From Symbiodinium sp. CCMP2592 (taxonomy: Eukaryota > Sar > Dinophyceae > Suessiales > Symbiodiniaceae): DNA of 64,000 nucleotides. Of the stretch, positions 29,166 to 40,570 are shown piece by piece. The notes under the pieces were generated by a model. That model was given only the letters and a program-made list of their open reading frames with translations, was not told the DNA's origin and ran no database searches. Both the position numbers and the translations under genes were made by a program. The number at the start of each line of letters is the position of its first letter. The first letter of the stretch is position 1. The stretch is taken from positions 794,501-858,500 of the forward strand of contig CAJNDT010006135.1 of assembly GCA_905221615.1 (NCBI GenBank). The letters run 5' to 3'.

Positions 29166-29951
29166 GTAAAATTAGAATCAAGTTGTTTCCCAAACAAACC
29201 CGTAGTCAACCTAACACCAGTCTCGGAGCAATAGCATATCACTTTTTGGTTGCCTGCACATTTGGAGCAGGGTTTTGGAGCTGTTAGAATATGTCAGAAT
29301 AATCATAATTCATCAAACCCAAACAGTACTACTAGTGGCTCAAGCCCGTATAGGCTCTGTAGATGTTAGGAGAATCGATCGCGAATCGCGAACCCCGAAC
29401 CCTAAGCCCCAAACTCTATACCCCAAACCTCTCCTCAATGCAAGAAACGAGCAGAACATGGCCGGGTCCTCTCCATCCATCTTCAGTCTCCAAGTTTCTC
29501 GCCTGCTTCGGCTGAGGGTTTGTGGTGGGGTTTAGGTTTTAGGGGTTCCAGGCCGTAGGGTTAGGGCGATTAGGGGTGGGGTTCCGGGGTTTAGGGGCTT
29601 TTAAAAAGACTCATCGCATAGCTTAAAACAGTGGCCTGTTTTGAACAGGGGCGTTAAAACAGAGACTCGGGAGCCGACCTGGTTTTCTACTCTCTGGGGT
29701 TAGGGTTTGAGGGGTTTAGAAGGCTTAGGAGCTTGCAGTTTAGAGTCTGGGGTGGGGGGGGGTGAGAGAGCTTACTTACCGGGCAAACCTGTGGCCCCAA
29801 ACCCTACAAAATAGCAGGTTATGATTCTTAATTCTTAACTACAATGAAAACACTTGAAAAAGAATCCTCAACCCTAAACCCTAAATCCTAGCTAAAACCC
29901 TAAAATACCCGGACTGCAAGACCTGAGTTTCAAGACATGTGGCTCCCCAGA
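29166..29951. other. Gene-poor stretch
   Basis: TTTAGGG-like runs around 29520-29600 and 29700-29740 and a G run at 29753-29762. No gene was recognised. Confidence 0.45.
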
Positions 29952-30145
29952 GCTTCCAAAAGTCTCCAAGGAATCCGGGATCCTACTATAATTTAAGATA
30001 TACCTATAGCCTCCATTGTAGTTCCCTGGTTTGGTTAACGACATGTATATTACACGATCCTAACCATAAGATTGGTTAACCAAACAATGAACTACAATGG
30101 AGACTATAGGTTTAACTTAAGTAAGGGATAGTGGGAGGTCGGGCT
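29952..30145. mobile_element. Family F element nested inside an A-like element
   Basis: An intact F hairpin (30003-30110, CCTCCATTGTAGTTCC…GAACTACAATGGAGAC) splits an A-like arm pair (TTCCAAAAGTCTCC… left; AAGTAAGGGATAGTGGGAGGT right). Confidence 0.6.
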
Positions 30146-30220
30146 GCCAAGACATAATTTCGGAATCTCGAAGGTTGGAATGTTGTATCGTAGCAGGTTC
30201 TCAGTACCTTGACATGTGTA

Positions 30221-30325
30221 TGTGCATATATACATATATATATATATATATATACATGTACACACACTTAAACATGTATGTGTGAATGTGTATATATATA
30301 TACATATACTTATACTTATACACTT
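30221..30325. repeat. TA microsatellite cluster
   Basis: (TA)n runs with CATGTA steps. Confidence 0.9.
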
Positions 30326-30556
30326 TTCAATCCTGGCTACATATGTATACAGCCTGATAATGGTGAATAACTATCGAGACCCCTATAACACAGATTATAT
30401 AGCGTCAGGTCCATCGGATCACGCTTACAGCAACTCTCACAGAAACCCTTTCGGATTCTTGAGGCCCCCATACTACGAAATCCCTCTAGAGACGCATATA
30501 TCATCCTTACCGAGATTGAAACAGTTCGTAAAGCCTCTTGTAGCAAATCATAGTAT

Positions 30557-30665
30557 AGATGGGTGGTTGTCAAAACTAGGGTCCCTTTTTGGGTCCCTAT
30601 TATAATACGGCACCTTAAAGTTAGGGTACCCAAAAAGGGACAATAATCTTGACAACATTCCAGAT
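30557..30665. mobile_element. Foldback element, family H
   Basis: AGATGGGTGGTTGTCAAAAC and AATCTTGACAACATTCCAGA ends. Confidence 0.85.
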
Positions 30666-30815
30666 CTCTTATAGAAGCTTTTCAGGACCCCTTTAAGGAA
30701 CCCTTCCAGAAACCCTACGTGAGGCCCCTTTCAGCAATTCACAGAGGCCCCTGCTGCATCGTCAAAGAGAACCATCCTCTTGGGCGGCACGCCCGTAAGC
30801 TCGGCCTCAGATGGC

Positions 30816-30910
30816 TTACCCTAAGACTCCAAGTATACAAACAGTACCTACTTTGGATTCCAAAGTCTAGAAATACTACCTACTTTGGGCTATTTGGAGT
30901 CTTAGGGTTC
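30816..30910. mobile_element. Foldback element, family R
   Basis: TACCCTAAGACTCCAAGTAT and ATTTGGAGTCTTAGGGT ends. Relatives are at 41092-41168 and 61964-62065. Confidence 0.7.
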
Positions 30911-31301
30911 GTAGGGGTTAAGGGTTTAGGAGATAGGGTGTAGGGTTTGCAATGCCCATGTGTCACTGTACACGAGGCTTTGACTGACTGAAGGGGTATA
31001 GGGTTTAGGTTTGGGTGGTTAAGGGCTTGGGCTTAGGGCTTAAAGGGGCTTATATGGAGGTTTTGGGTGGGGTTATCGGGTTTCCATAAGGCTGCAACAA
31101 GGCTTCACGAGGCAATATGTATGTAAGGGCTTAGTAGGGTGTCTTCGTACATTCGCTGGCCTAGAACGGTGAAGCTATCTTCTCTCAGGGATTCCCATGA
31201 AAGGAATGGGGCATAAGCATATAGGGCCTTGCCGATTTTACTGCAAGAGACAACCCTGCCTTAGAGCCTTGTAGGGCGTGGGGATTCTGTTTGCAGCACT
31301 T

Positions 31302-31402
31302 TCGGTTGATGATATAAATCCTGCATGACCCATAATATAGAATATACCATAATTCCCAAGCATTCCTTATTACGGGTAATGCAGGAGTTATATCATCAAC
31401 CG
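31302..31402. mobile_element. Foldback element, family D
   Basis: CGGTTGATGATATAAATCCT and GGAGTTATATCATCAACCG ends. Confidence 0.9.
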
Positions 31403-31409
31403 TTTCCTG

Positions 31410-32676
31410 TAGCAAAACATTGCCCTACAAAGTACCGGGCTCCGACCCCGCAACCGGATCACGAATCCACGAATCCATATGTTCTCCATTTATCCTAAGC
31501 CCGAAACCGAGTTGTCTGTCTAAGCTTGCGTGTATCCTGTTGTGCCAGCGGGATTAGCCCAGAAGGAAAAACTGTCGAACTGCGCACTGTCCCACGTTTT
31601 ATCAAGGCATGTGGTCATGGGAGAGCCGCAATACTGTGTGTGTTTAACCCTGCATGAGGCTCGAGGACCCATATAGGGATAAGGGGTTAGGTTTCGGGTT
31701 TATAGGGTTACCCTAAATCAGATATAAGGCTTTTAGGCCCAAAGACCATACTATGCAAGGCTTTTGCGCTATTTTGAGCTTCAGGGTAAGTGCAGGCTCC
31801 ACATAGCTCCTTTAGTGCTGTTCAAGCGGTGCCCCACTTTCTATCGCTCGTAGCTAACAGACACGAACCACACCCCAGGTTATTCATCAAATCTGCAGCT
31901 TAGCCTGTCTAGGGCAGCATCAACCTTCCCGCCTTTCTGGCAGATGCGGCATGTACTTGCTGGAGACAAAAACTGAGCTGCCATTGCTCAGCGTTTCGGC
32001 TGATGCCTCCGGCCGAGGCCACTGCACAATCTAGCACCTGATGCAATGGCAGCAGTACTATATTACGGTACTGTATTAGACTACTATATTAGGGTACTAT
32101 ATTTAAGTACTTTATATTAAGGTGCTATGTTAGAACCATATGCGCCTGGCAGCGATCATCATGACCTTGAGTGAACTCGCGGGGCCCAGCATCCCAGACT
32201 GCGTCATTCTGCAAACCACAGCGCCATGTTTCTTAGTGAAGGGCTCGAACAATCAGCATTGCCATCCTCTTACAGTCCCTATGTAACGATACATTACTAT
32301 GTGATCAACACCTTATTCAGGGTCGGCCATTGCAATTGGGTAGTTGTCTACATTACGGTACGTTTTCCGATTTTTAGGTCCCCAATACGTGCAGCACGCA
32401 CCCGCACACAAAGAACCCTAGAAAGGGACCCTAACTTAGGCAAGTATCCTTACTGTAGTACCCTTCTGGAAACCCTTACCCTACGGATCAAAATAGCCCA
32501 AAAGCCTTGTATAGAATGGTCTTTGGGCCTATAAGAGCTTAGATCCTTAGGGTTGTCGATCGCCTAACTAATCAACCCTGCGAGGGACCCCTGGCTTAGA
32601 CAAATTCTCATATCCGAGGCCCCAGGCAATTTCCCTAAACCTAAACAGAGAAACCTAAACAACCGTTCAGCCCCAT
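31410..32676. other. Gene-poor stretch with a minisatellite and family I element
   Basis: 32053-32132 is about six units of GTACTATATTAGG-type 13-mers. A family I element lies at 32480-32552, with a partial relative at 31728-31790. No gene was recognised. Confidence 0.6.
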
Positions 32677-32775
32677 CATACAGTTGATAACATAAACGCC
32701 GCACCTTAAGGACCCTAAACTATGGGAAATATGGTTACTCAATTTTGTGGATAAAGCAGGGGTTATGTCATCAAC
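32677..32775 (-). mobile_element. Family D element starting at a splice donor
   Basis: The inverted end GTTGATGACATAACCCCTGC begins exactly at the GAT GTG|GTTGATG junction of the exon at 32776. The far acceptor was not pinned down. Confidence 0.6.
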
Positions 32776-33338
32776 CACATCCTCCGGGGCCCAGGCAATG
32801 CGGCGCATGTGCCAGGTCTTGCCTGACAGAAACCCCAGAGAGGCCCCCCGACCCCAGGACATCCAAACTCCCTAAGGGTTCGTTAAAGGGCTCCTTAAAG
32901 GGATCTATCAAGGCTCTATAAGGGAATTCGAGATGTAGACCTTAAGTCACAACGGGATCCCTAATATGGCTTAAAGCATATCCGAATTAAGGAATAGACT
33001 TGAATAGACCTTAGATTCTAATAGGGTAGCATCTCTGCAGCACCCTTCTTCGAGACTGCGTGCGCATGAGCCAAGCAATTCCGCTCTGAGACGCGGAGTT
33101 TGCCCACGAAGTTTTCCAAAGTCATATTGCGATGGCATACTCTGCGCGAAAGCGCAGCAGGGCCCGCGAAGTCTGCCCACAGCTGCAGCCCCATCCAACC
33201 TTCAGGCATGCCATCGACGGCCTCCTTGAGAATCTGCCAGAAAAGCAGTGGTCTAAACTATACCCTAAGGCTCCCAAAGGGGTCATGGGCTTTCTGGGGC
33301 AGGGTTTGGGCTTTGGGGGCTGAGGTTTGGGATCTCAC
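32776..33338 (-). CDS. Unidentified gene piece with repeat-derived introns
   Basis: Exon A (33044-33252, 209 nt) encodes FWQILKEAVDGMPEGWMGLQ near its start and NMTLENFVGKLRVSERN later. It ends AAG AAG G|GTGCTG. Exon B (32776-32822, 47 nt) follows TCTGTCAG|G. The split codon rebuilds Gly and gives KTWHMRRIAWAPEDV. Exon B ends at a family D element. Upstream, 33253-33338 (GTGAG…TTTAG) is a family Y copy; the phase allows a 22-nt exon before it (NPKKL). All phases fit. The product is soluble, Trp-rich and unknown to me. Ends are incomplete. Confidence 0.55.
33265..33338 (-). mobile_element. Family Y repeat at a predicted intron
   Basis: This minus-strand copy begins GTGAGATCCC. The predicted intron runs 14 nt beyond its end to TTTAG|A at 33253. 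Confidence 0.6.
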
Positions 33339-33424
33339 AGGAGCTTTTTTGGGTTCCCTATTTACGGGATGGTGCGGAGTCTGGGCCCTAAACCCTACCG
33401 TGTAGGCACTGAAGACACCTTACT

Positions 33425-33522
33425 ACCCCAATAAGCCGCGGAAATAAAAGGCTAAACTTTCCGATTCCTATTAGACTACAAGAACCCAAAAAGTTTGAAG
33501 GTTGGGTCTTGGGGATCTCAGA
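33425..33522 (+). repeat. Dispersed repeat, family S
   Basis: Non-palindromic unit with CCAATAAGCCGCGGAAATAA at the start and AAAAAGTTTGAAGGTTGGGT towards the end. Copies are at 43492-43588 and 60903-61050. Confidence 0.75.
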
Positions 33523-33529
33523 CACACTC

Positions 33530-34124
33530 CGTGTCTTAAGGCCTTAAGGTGATACCTGAAGCCTGTTCAATCGTTGCTCCCAAACGAACTGAACCAGCGA
33601 CTTGTTCCATGATTGCAACATGTTCCCGAGGAATTTGGACCTTAGAGCGGTCAACATTAACCCTAAGCCCTAAACACTAAATCCTAAATCCCGGAACCCT
33701 AGCCCACTACACCATTAAACACTAAACCCACTAGACCTGGAGGATTATGTCCACTATCCCATGCAGTGCCCCAGAAACGTGTAGAAGGACAAAAACTTTA
33801 CAGCCTCGCAATTCAGGAAAACATCTTGCTTGATTTAGGCGATATACGGATTTCCAGTATGGCTTAAAAAGCTTGAAAATTAAGCCTGGCCTCATTATCG
33901 GACATGGAAGTTGTCTTGATCATCACAACTTGTCACCCAAGGCTAACCCGAAGCCCTGGACCTAAACTCCTGGGTAGGTCGAATATTCGTAAGGTTGGAC
34001 GTAGGGTCGCTGTGCCAGCCTTGAGTCACAGCAGCCCCAAACCCATAGAGTGTAGCCCTCGTGGAGCAAGATGACAAAGAATCTTAAACCCTACACGCCC
34101 AGCACCTTATAACCCTTAACCCAA
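33530..34124. other. No convincing gene
   Basis: Degenerate CCCTAAA text around 33660-33720 and 33945-34115. Nothing was recognised. Confidence 0.4.
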
Positions 34125-34224
34125 AGGCTCCATGTACCCAGATGGTAGGTACTTAGGCCTTAAAGTACCCATATAGGGACCGCTTTAAGGCCTGAGCACC
34201 TACTACATGGGCACATGGAGCCTT
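34125..34224. mobile_element. Foldback element, family L
   Basis: CCAAAGGCTCCATGTACCC and GGGCACATGGAGCCTTAGG ends. An AG a few bases beyond the right end precedes the exon candidate at 34233. Confidence 0.75.
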
Positions 34225-34232
34225 AGGGTAAG

Positions 34233-34338
34233 ACACAATGCTTCCGCAGAACAGAAGTCCGCCTCGCCTGGCAGCATCGGCTCATCCTCATGCTCGGGCA
34301 AGGACGGGTCGAAACCGACCATGGCCTCCGAGGTGTAG
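34233..34338 (+). CDS. Candidate terminal exon, Ser/Lys-rich tail
   Basis: The frame gives NASAEQKSASPGSIGSSSCS and continues GKDGSKPTMASEV to a TAG at 34336-34338 that merges into TAGGGGTTTGGG. It directly follows a family L element ending GTAAG. The composition resembles a low-complexity C-terminal tail. No family was recognised. Confidence 0.35.
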
Positions 34339-34383
34339 GGGTTTGGGTACCTTCACCATAGAAGCCCAGGCTTGTTCCTTTTC

Positions 34384-34482
34384 TAGACCCAAGAGTAACC
34401 TAGGAATAAAAAGGGTGCCATTTTTGGTTTAAAGGGGCTTATAAGGGAGCCTGAACCCTTCAAAAAGGGAATAAGGGCCTAG
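34384..34482. mobile_element. Foldback element, family Q
   Basis: CTAGACCCAAGAGTAACCTAG left end; the right end stops at AATAAGGGCCTAG, shorter than the 28030 copy. Confidence 0.8.
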
Positions 34483-34499
34483 TTTTTGATGACTTCAGA

Positions 34500-35573
34500 G
34501 TACTTGGCCTTAGTCACTAAGTTGGGTCTTTGCGGCCCAGGATAACGGCTTGGGCTGCTTGGGCTTAACATCTCCTGCTTCGTGGGGCGGGGGCTTTAAG
34601 GATCACTTGCAAGTTCTCTGGTACTATGCGGGCCTAAGGAAGAGAACGAGGTAGTCTTTCCATCTGGCTTCGTATATTCATATTCAAGGGTCCAAGTACG
34701 TAATACTCATAAAACCTGGGCCCAAGGATTCACACGGCCGAACCACCCCCACTTTGAAGCCGCAAAAACTGAATCCTGAGCCGCCCTAAACCTAGTTAAG
34801 AAAGGGACTCCTGTGGCCCACTGCTCGGTATAAACCCACAACGAAGCATACAATGTGTTACGTGCGAGCATAGAAAGTTCAAGTGCGCAAACAGTGAGGT
34901 TTAGGCACAAAGAACTATGCGTTGAATTGCGTTGGTACCTAAACCTAACTACGTCCCTCAGGACGAGATGAGACGGGAAGGGTTTTCCTCAGGTTCCCAT
35001 CTGGATTCATAGTAGCGACATGAAGATCATTTGGTCCTTGTAAGGCCCTAGGAGGAAGGTACGAAACCCGTAAGCCCGAAAACACTAAACTCTAAACTAG
35101 ACCCCGAACCTAGAGCCTGTTTGCATTTGCCGACTTAAGCATCATGGGCCGCAACACGCCCTTTCCAATTTGCAACCCACATGGGTCCCCTCAACAGCGG
35201 TCCCTTATCAACCCTGTGAAGAAAAGTAAACCCAGAAACGGCCCAATGCCTCGAACTTGGGAAGCGCCTGTGGGCACCAATGCCCTATCAGCGCCGTGGC
35301 CTTCGTGGCAGGAGTTTAGGGCCTTGAGTTCAGGGTTTAGGGTTTTGAGGTTTTTCGTTTGGGGGTTTATGCAGCTTCGGGTATCGAATTTGCTGGGGCT
35401 TCGCATTTAGAGAGCTTGCTGCCCTACACTTAACCTTCTCCTCTACCTTACTTGGACAGCTTCAGGAAGTTTGTCTGTCGTTCACGCTTTACGTTTCGGG
35501 CTTGCCGAAACCTATATAGCCCTCACTATGCCCGAGTTTTGAAGCATTGAGCAAACAAGAAATCATATACCCT
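34500..35573. other. No convincing gene
   Basis: A less repetitive stretch with short frames on both strands (35144-35330 plus and minus), none with splice or family support. Confidence 0.35.
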
Positions 35574-35883
35574 ACATATATATATATATATGTATATCTA
35601 TATATAGGCAGTTGCCATGAACTTTGAATGATGTGGAAACTCTTCGTATGAATTACGGTAAAGTCTTTCCTTCAGAAACCTTCTTCTGTGGTTACTTGGC
35701 GGGTCGGAGGACTTAGTCTCCCAGGGGGGTGGAAGACCCAGACCTCGTACTTGGAGGGTCGCGGGACTTGGTAAGTAGGTAGTAAGTAGACTTATAAGTA
35801 TCCAAAAAGGGACCCTAATTGGGGCTATGGTACTTATATGTCCTTAAAAAAACCAGTTACTAAGTCCCCCGACCCTCCAAGTA
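35574..35883. mobile_element. TA microsatellite and family B element
   Basis: (TA)n at 35574-35608, a stray B end at 35692-35715, and a complete B element at 35749-35883 with CTTGGAGGGTCGCGGGACTT and complement. Confidence 0.85.
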
Positions 35884-36698
35884 GGTTTACTCCTCGGGGT
35901 GGCTTGCTTGTAACAGCGGCCTGATGACTCAAAAACAAGAAGGGCTTAGTGGTAGTACATGCTGGTACTATACCAAAAATATAAGAAGGAACCCTCAAGA
36001 CAGGTATGAACAACAATTACTCAATTTCAGGCTTCTGGATGAACATAGGGCCTGACTCGGCAGACTATGCAATGTTTCGGTCACCCGCCGTAGGCATAAT
36101 GTTCAAGGTAGGCACTTAAGATCAAAAGGAACCTAAATCAGGCAACGAAAACCCCTCACCCTGAACCTGCCACCTTGAACCCTACAGCTGCAACTCTGCT
36201 GATCTTATGACCTCATAAAACCCCTATTTTTTCATGCTTAGCCGAGGCCCAAAAGCCCAGGTAAACCTCCAAACTCTAAAACCCGACCCCTGCGAACCCT
36301 TTTGAACTCAAGAGCCCCCACCCCCAGAACCCAAAATCCCAACCCCCAAAACCACAAAACCCTAACCCCAGACTACGAGGCCGAGTGCCCGGCAAGATCC
36401 GGGCCGAGAATGTGAGTCCTGCACGCCGAGCAAATCATGAAATCATGTGCATGGCAGGGGTTTAGGGGTTCGGGCCCTCCATCCATCAGAAGGACCCTTC
36501 GGGGGGTAGGGGGAGGGGGGTAGGGGGGTAGTGGGGCTTAATACCTATACTCAGGACTTAACAGGGCCTGTTTACGGAAGTTTCGTCCCCTGCCCTAAGG
36601 GTCCCTAGGAATCCACCCTGTACAAGGTCCCAAAGAAGGGGCACTCAGGGTCTATGGAGCAGTGCTTACGAGGTACGAGGGTTTAGGGTTTATGAGGT
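35884..36698. other. Gene-poor stretch
   Basis: CCCTAAA-like and G-rich text (GGGGGTAGGGGGAGGGGGG near 36500). No gene was recognised. Confidence 0.45.
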
Positions 36699-36793
36699 AG
36701 AAGCCAGAAAGTTGGAATATGATTATCCTAAGCCCTTTATGGTAAATTATAGGGGATCCTACCATTGAACCAGATTAGAACTTTCTGGAGTTC
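36699..36793. mobile_element. Foldback element, family C
   Basis: AGAAGCCAGAAAGTTGGAATA and TTAGAACTTTCTGGA ends. Confidence 0.8.
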
Positions 36794-37083
36794 CCTGTAT
36801 GAGGGTTTAGGCTTGAGGTCATGAGCTGAGATCACCTTGTGTGGATTGCAGGAAAACAAACCCTGAGCATTAAATGCTACAACCCCAAAGCCCGAATCAC
36901 AAAACCCCCCAGCCCTGAAACCCTTAACCCGAAACCCTAAATCCAGGTAGAGCAGGAATCGCCGTTGAGGGCAAAGCCTTGCATAGTATGATCTTTGGGC
37001 TCAAAAGCCTTAAACCATGCGCTCCTTACGCCCCAAACTCTTAAAGTTTGACTCCTTCGAGCCGAAGATGTTTAGAGTCCTTG

Positions 37084-37210
37084 GGGCCGTGTATAGCTAC
37101 CCTAAGGGTTCGAAGGACCGGATACTGAGGTACTCCGTCTACGGACAATAGTCATGTAAGTTAGTTTATACTGGGGGGAAGGTACGATTATTCGGCACGT
37201 GGACCTTAGG
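37084..37210. mobile_element. Foldback element, family X (diverged)
   Basis: GGTTCGAAGGACCGGATACTG left end and GGCACGTGGACC right end, sharing a core with 49070. Confidence 0.55.
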
Positions 37211-37307
37211 GTTCTTTCTGGTGACAGGGTGTGGGGTTCCAAGAAGTATTCAGAGTAATGAACTGGGGACCTAGACCCTGATTAAGGGTACTTGGACCCT
37301 GGGTTGC

Positions 37308-37570
37308 ACGACCCTAAACCCCTAAACCCTAAAACCCTAAACCCTAAAAACCCTAAAACCCTAAACCCCTAAACCCTAAAAACCCTAAAAACCCTAAAAC
37401 CCTAAACCCCTATACCCTAGACCCCTAAACCCTAAACTAGCCCTAAACCCTAAACCCCTAACCCCCTAAACCCTCAACTAGCTCTAAACCCCTAAACCTC
37501 TATAAACCGCAAACCCCTAAACCCTAAACTAGCCCGCCCTAAACCCCTAAACCCCATACCTTAAACTGCT
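37308..37570 (-). repeat. Long telomere-like array
   Basis: More than 25 CCCTAAA units with frequent CCCTAAAA and CCCCTAAA length variants. Confidence 0.95.
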
Positions 37571-37692
37571 AAAACAGTATAGAACTTTCACCGCTTGAGA
37601 AACCCAAGGACCCGGCTCTCGGCTCTGTCCAGGAAGGTCGTATTCTACCGGGTCGCCTGGGGACGCGTGCGTTATGATTGTTGCACTAAATA

Positions 37693-37975
37693 TCCCTAGG
37701 GATCTAAGGACTCATATATTAAGGTTTTTGGGCCCAAAGACCATACTATATAAGGCTTTTGGGCTATTTTGATCCCCAGGGTATTTTGGGCCCGAAGAGC
37801 ATACTATGTAAGGCTTTTGCGCTATTTTGATCCCTACATTATATTATAGTCAGATATGTTTCGTTATGTATGATATTGTAGGGTTCCTAGTTTAGGTACT
37901 TGGGATGTTGACAGCAGTTTGTAGGTTATGGGAGGGTATATGGTTGTCGGGTACTTGAACCGTTAGAGTAACATA
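37693..37975. mobile_element. Family I element plus partial copy, then an X-like segment
   Basis: 37693-37783 is a complete I element. 37783-37836 is a directly abutting partial duplicate. 37885-37975 shares GTATATGGTTGTCGGGTACTT with family X. Confidence 0.65.
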
Positions 37976-38209
37976 GGGCCCTTACTCACATTCCTTTTGG
38001 AGGGCTGCATCGGGACTTGAGCTCATTGGAGACCCTTCTTTGAAGACGAAAGGAACCCTAGAATCTAGAACGGTAGGTGCATATTCCCATCCTATGGACT
38101 CTCCCAAATAGTAACCTACATAACTACGATCCTGACTATATAAGTGGCACAGCATATAGCTGCCAGGGAACTATTGAAGGCCAGAGAGTCGAAACTGCGG
38201 ACTCAAAGC

Positions 38210-38702
38210 ATAAACCTAAGCCCTGAACCCCTGAAGAGTAAAACCCCTAAACCCTAAAGCCCTAAACCCTAAACCCTGAACCCCTAAACCCCTTAACCAT
38301 ACTGTGCTCTCCGGAAAGCAGACGCCAAAAGGCAATAGAGAGCCCTGTTGTAGATCCCTTATAACATAGAACCCTTTTAAGGGTCCTTCTCCAGGAGCCC
38401 AAAACCCCAAACCCTAAAACCCTAAGCCCGAAACCCTGAATACTGAACCCTAAAACCCAAAACCCTAAATCCCTAAACCTGCAAAGCTTAAACCTTAAAC
38501 CCTGCATCCTAAACTCTAAAACCCTAAAGCCCTGAACCCTAAAACCCAAACCCCCAAAGCCCTGAACCCTAAAGCCCGAAAACCTAAAACCCTAAAACCC
38601 TAACTTCTAAAACCCAAAACCTCTAAACCCTAAAACTCTTGACCCTAAAACCGAAAACCAGCACCCTTAAACCCAAACCTCTAAACCTCTAAACCCTAAA
38701 CC
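38210..38702 (-). repeat. Telomere-like array
   Basis: CCCTAAA variants, interrupted at 38295-38400 by other sequence. Confidence 0.9.
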
Positions 38703-38792
38703 AGTTGGTAAAAGGAACTGTTGGTGGCGACCGCCAGGCGGATATCCTGAGCTTGGAACTGAAAACTGGGAAGATCTGGAAAAAAGAACCGC

Positions 38793-38909
38793 TATAGTAG
38801 ACGCCAGACAGTTGGAACATGGGTTTGGGAGGATTCATGCTGGGATTCCCTATACTTTACTTTAAGGGCATCAGGAGAATGATGTGCCAAATTTCTGGCT
38901 TCTACTATA
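38793..38909. mobile_element. Foldback element, family C (full-length ends)
   Basis: TATAGTAGACGCCAGACAGTT and ATTTCTGGCTTCTACTATA show that the family terminus extends to TATAGTAGA. Confidence 0.85.
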
Positions 38910-38973
38910 TTTCAGGGACCCAGGCTACTTTAACGGACCCCCCCCCTTTAAGGGATCTACTTTCAGCCTAGTT

Positions 38974-39568
38974 AAGTTTAAAGCCTAGCTGAACCCTCTA
39001 TCCTCCCCGATGGTTCTGGGAAGATGACAGAATGGGTCCCAAAAACCCAGACCTTCCAAAATCCCTTAATTAAGGAATATACCTTAAATTATAATAGGAT
39101 CCCCAATATGATTTAAGGTATATTCCTTAATTAAGGGATTTTGGAAGGTCTGGGAAGTTTAAAGCCTAGCTGAACCCTCTATCCTCCCCGATGGTTCTGG
39201 GAAGATGACAGAATGGGTCCCAAAAACCCAGACCTTCCAAAATCCCTTAATTAAGGAATATACCTTAAATTATAATAGGATCCCCAATATGATTTAAGGT
39301 ATATTCCTTAATTAAGGGATTTTGGAAGGTCTGGGAAGTTTAAAGCCTAGCTGAACCCTCTATCCTCCCCGATGGTTCTGGGAAGATGACAGAATGGGTC
39401 CCAAAAACCCAGACCTTCCAAAATCCCTTAATTAAGGAATATACCTTAAATTATAATAGGATCCCCAATATGATTTAAGGTATATTCCTTAATTAAGGGA
39501 TTTTGGAAGGTCTGGGAAGTTTAAAGCCTAGCTGAACCCTCTATCCTCCCCGATGGTTCTGGGAAGAT
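38974..39568. repeat. Tandem triplication of 181 bp containing a family A element
   Basis: Units start at 38974, 39155 and 39336, with a partial fourth at 39517-39568. Each unit has a 72-bp unique part (AAGTTTAAAGCCTAGCTGAA…) plus a 109-bp A element (39046, 39227, 39408). The copies look identical by eye, so the amplification is recent or an assembly artefact. Confidence 0.95.
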
Positions 39569-39633
39569 GAAAGGGCTCTTAAAGGGCTCCTTAAAGACCT
39601 TATGGGTATCTACAGGGTTTAGGGTTTAAGGTC

Positions 39634-39830
39634 TACTTGGAGGTGCAGGGGACTTAGTAAGTAGGTTATAAGTAGAGTTGTAAGTATCCTAAGTGGAGTT
39701 ACCCCAGTTACCACCCTGCTTACAAACCTACTTACTAAGTCGTCTGCCCCTCTGAGTAATGACCCTAGAAAAAACGAAGTATGGTATATTCCTTAGTGTG
39801 GGTCATGCAGGATTTATAACATCACCCGTA
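39634..39830. mobile_element. Family B element and half family D element
   Basis: B at 39634-39759 (TACTTGGAGGTGCAGGGGAC). The right half of a D element lies at 39778-39830 (CATGCAGGATTTATAACATC). Confidence 0.8.
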
Positions 39831-40462
39831 TGGCACCGTCGATCCAGGACTTGCACCTCGAAACCCTGAAAGCTCGACAGGGCCTGGAACAGAAGGGCCT
39901 TGATAATTAGAATGCGGTTTTGTGATAAAGAATCGGCTTGTATGGGGCTTTTAAGGTTGTGATATCAAGGCCTGCATAGTTAGGACAGGATGTAAGTGTA
40001 CATTTTGATGCAAAGCTATCGATTTCCTGAAGAAAGTGAATGCAACTGCTAAACAATACGTAGTGTCGGCCAGGACGGGCGCGTAGATGGCTAAAGTGCT
40101 CATACAATTGGGTGTTTATCACCATCCACACCGAAGGACTGTGGTAACGGTGTCGGGAGTTTCAGTTTCAAGTTCTGGGGTTAAGCTTGGATTGCCTTTG
40201 TAATTGTGGCTATATTCGGGGGCCCTGTTGCATGGATAGCCTGGGAGCATAGGTCCGAAACACCGAAACCCTTTTCTCCGAAAGCGCCGACCCCCTTTCA
40301 CAGAATCTGCATCCGGGCCCCCATAGGCCCTAAACCCTAAACCCTAAACCCCTAAACCCTATACCTGCAACCCCTACGGCTAAAACCTGCAGTGGATTCT
40401 TGCTTCTGCCGAAGGCACTGGCTCGGCAGCCAAGAGTTGCAAAGCCTGATGCATGGCATGAA
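39831..40462. other. No convincing gene
   Basis: A telomere-like run at 40328-40375. Other sequence is unassigned. Confidence 0.4.
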
Positions 40463-40570
40463 TATGGGAGTTCCCAAAAATTAGGGGTACCTTACTTTGG
40501 GGTCCTGAAAATAGGGATCCAACAATTTGGGGTACTATATTAGGGTCCCCTATTTTCGGAAACTCCAATA
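40463..40570. mobile_element. Foldback element, family G
   Basis: TATGGGAGTTCCCAAAAATTA and TATTTTCGGAAACTCCAATA ends. Confidence 0.85.

Noticed and set aside
37308-37570. A true chromosome end
   Set aside because: The repeats are degenerate and interstitial, with ordinary sequence on both sides.
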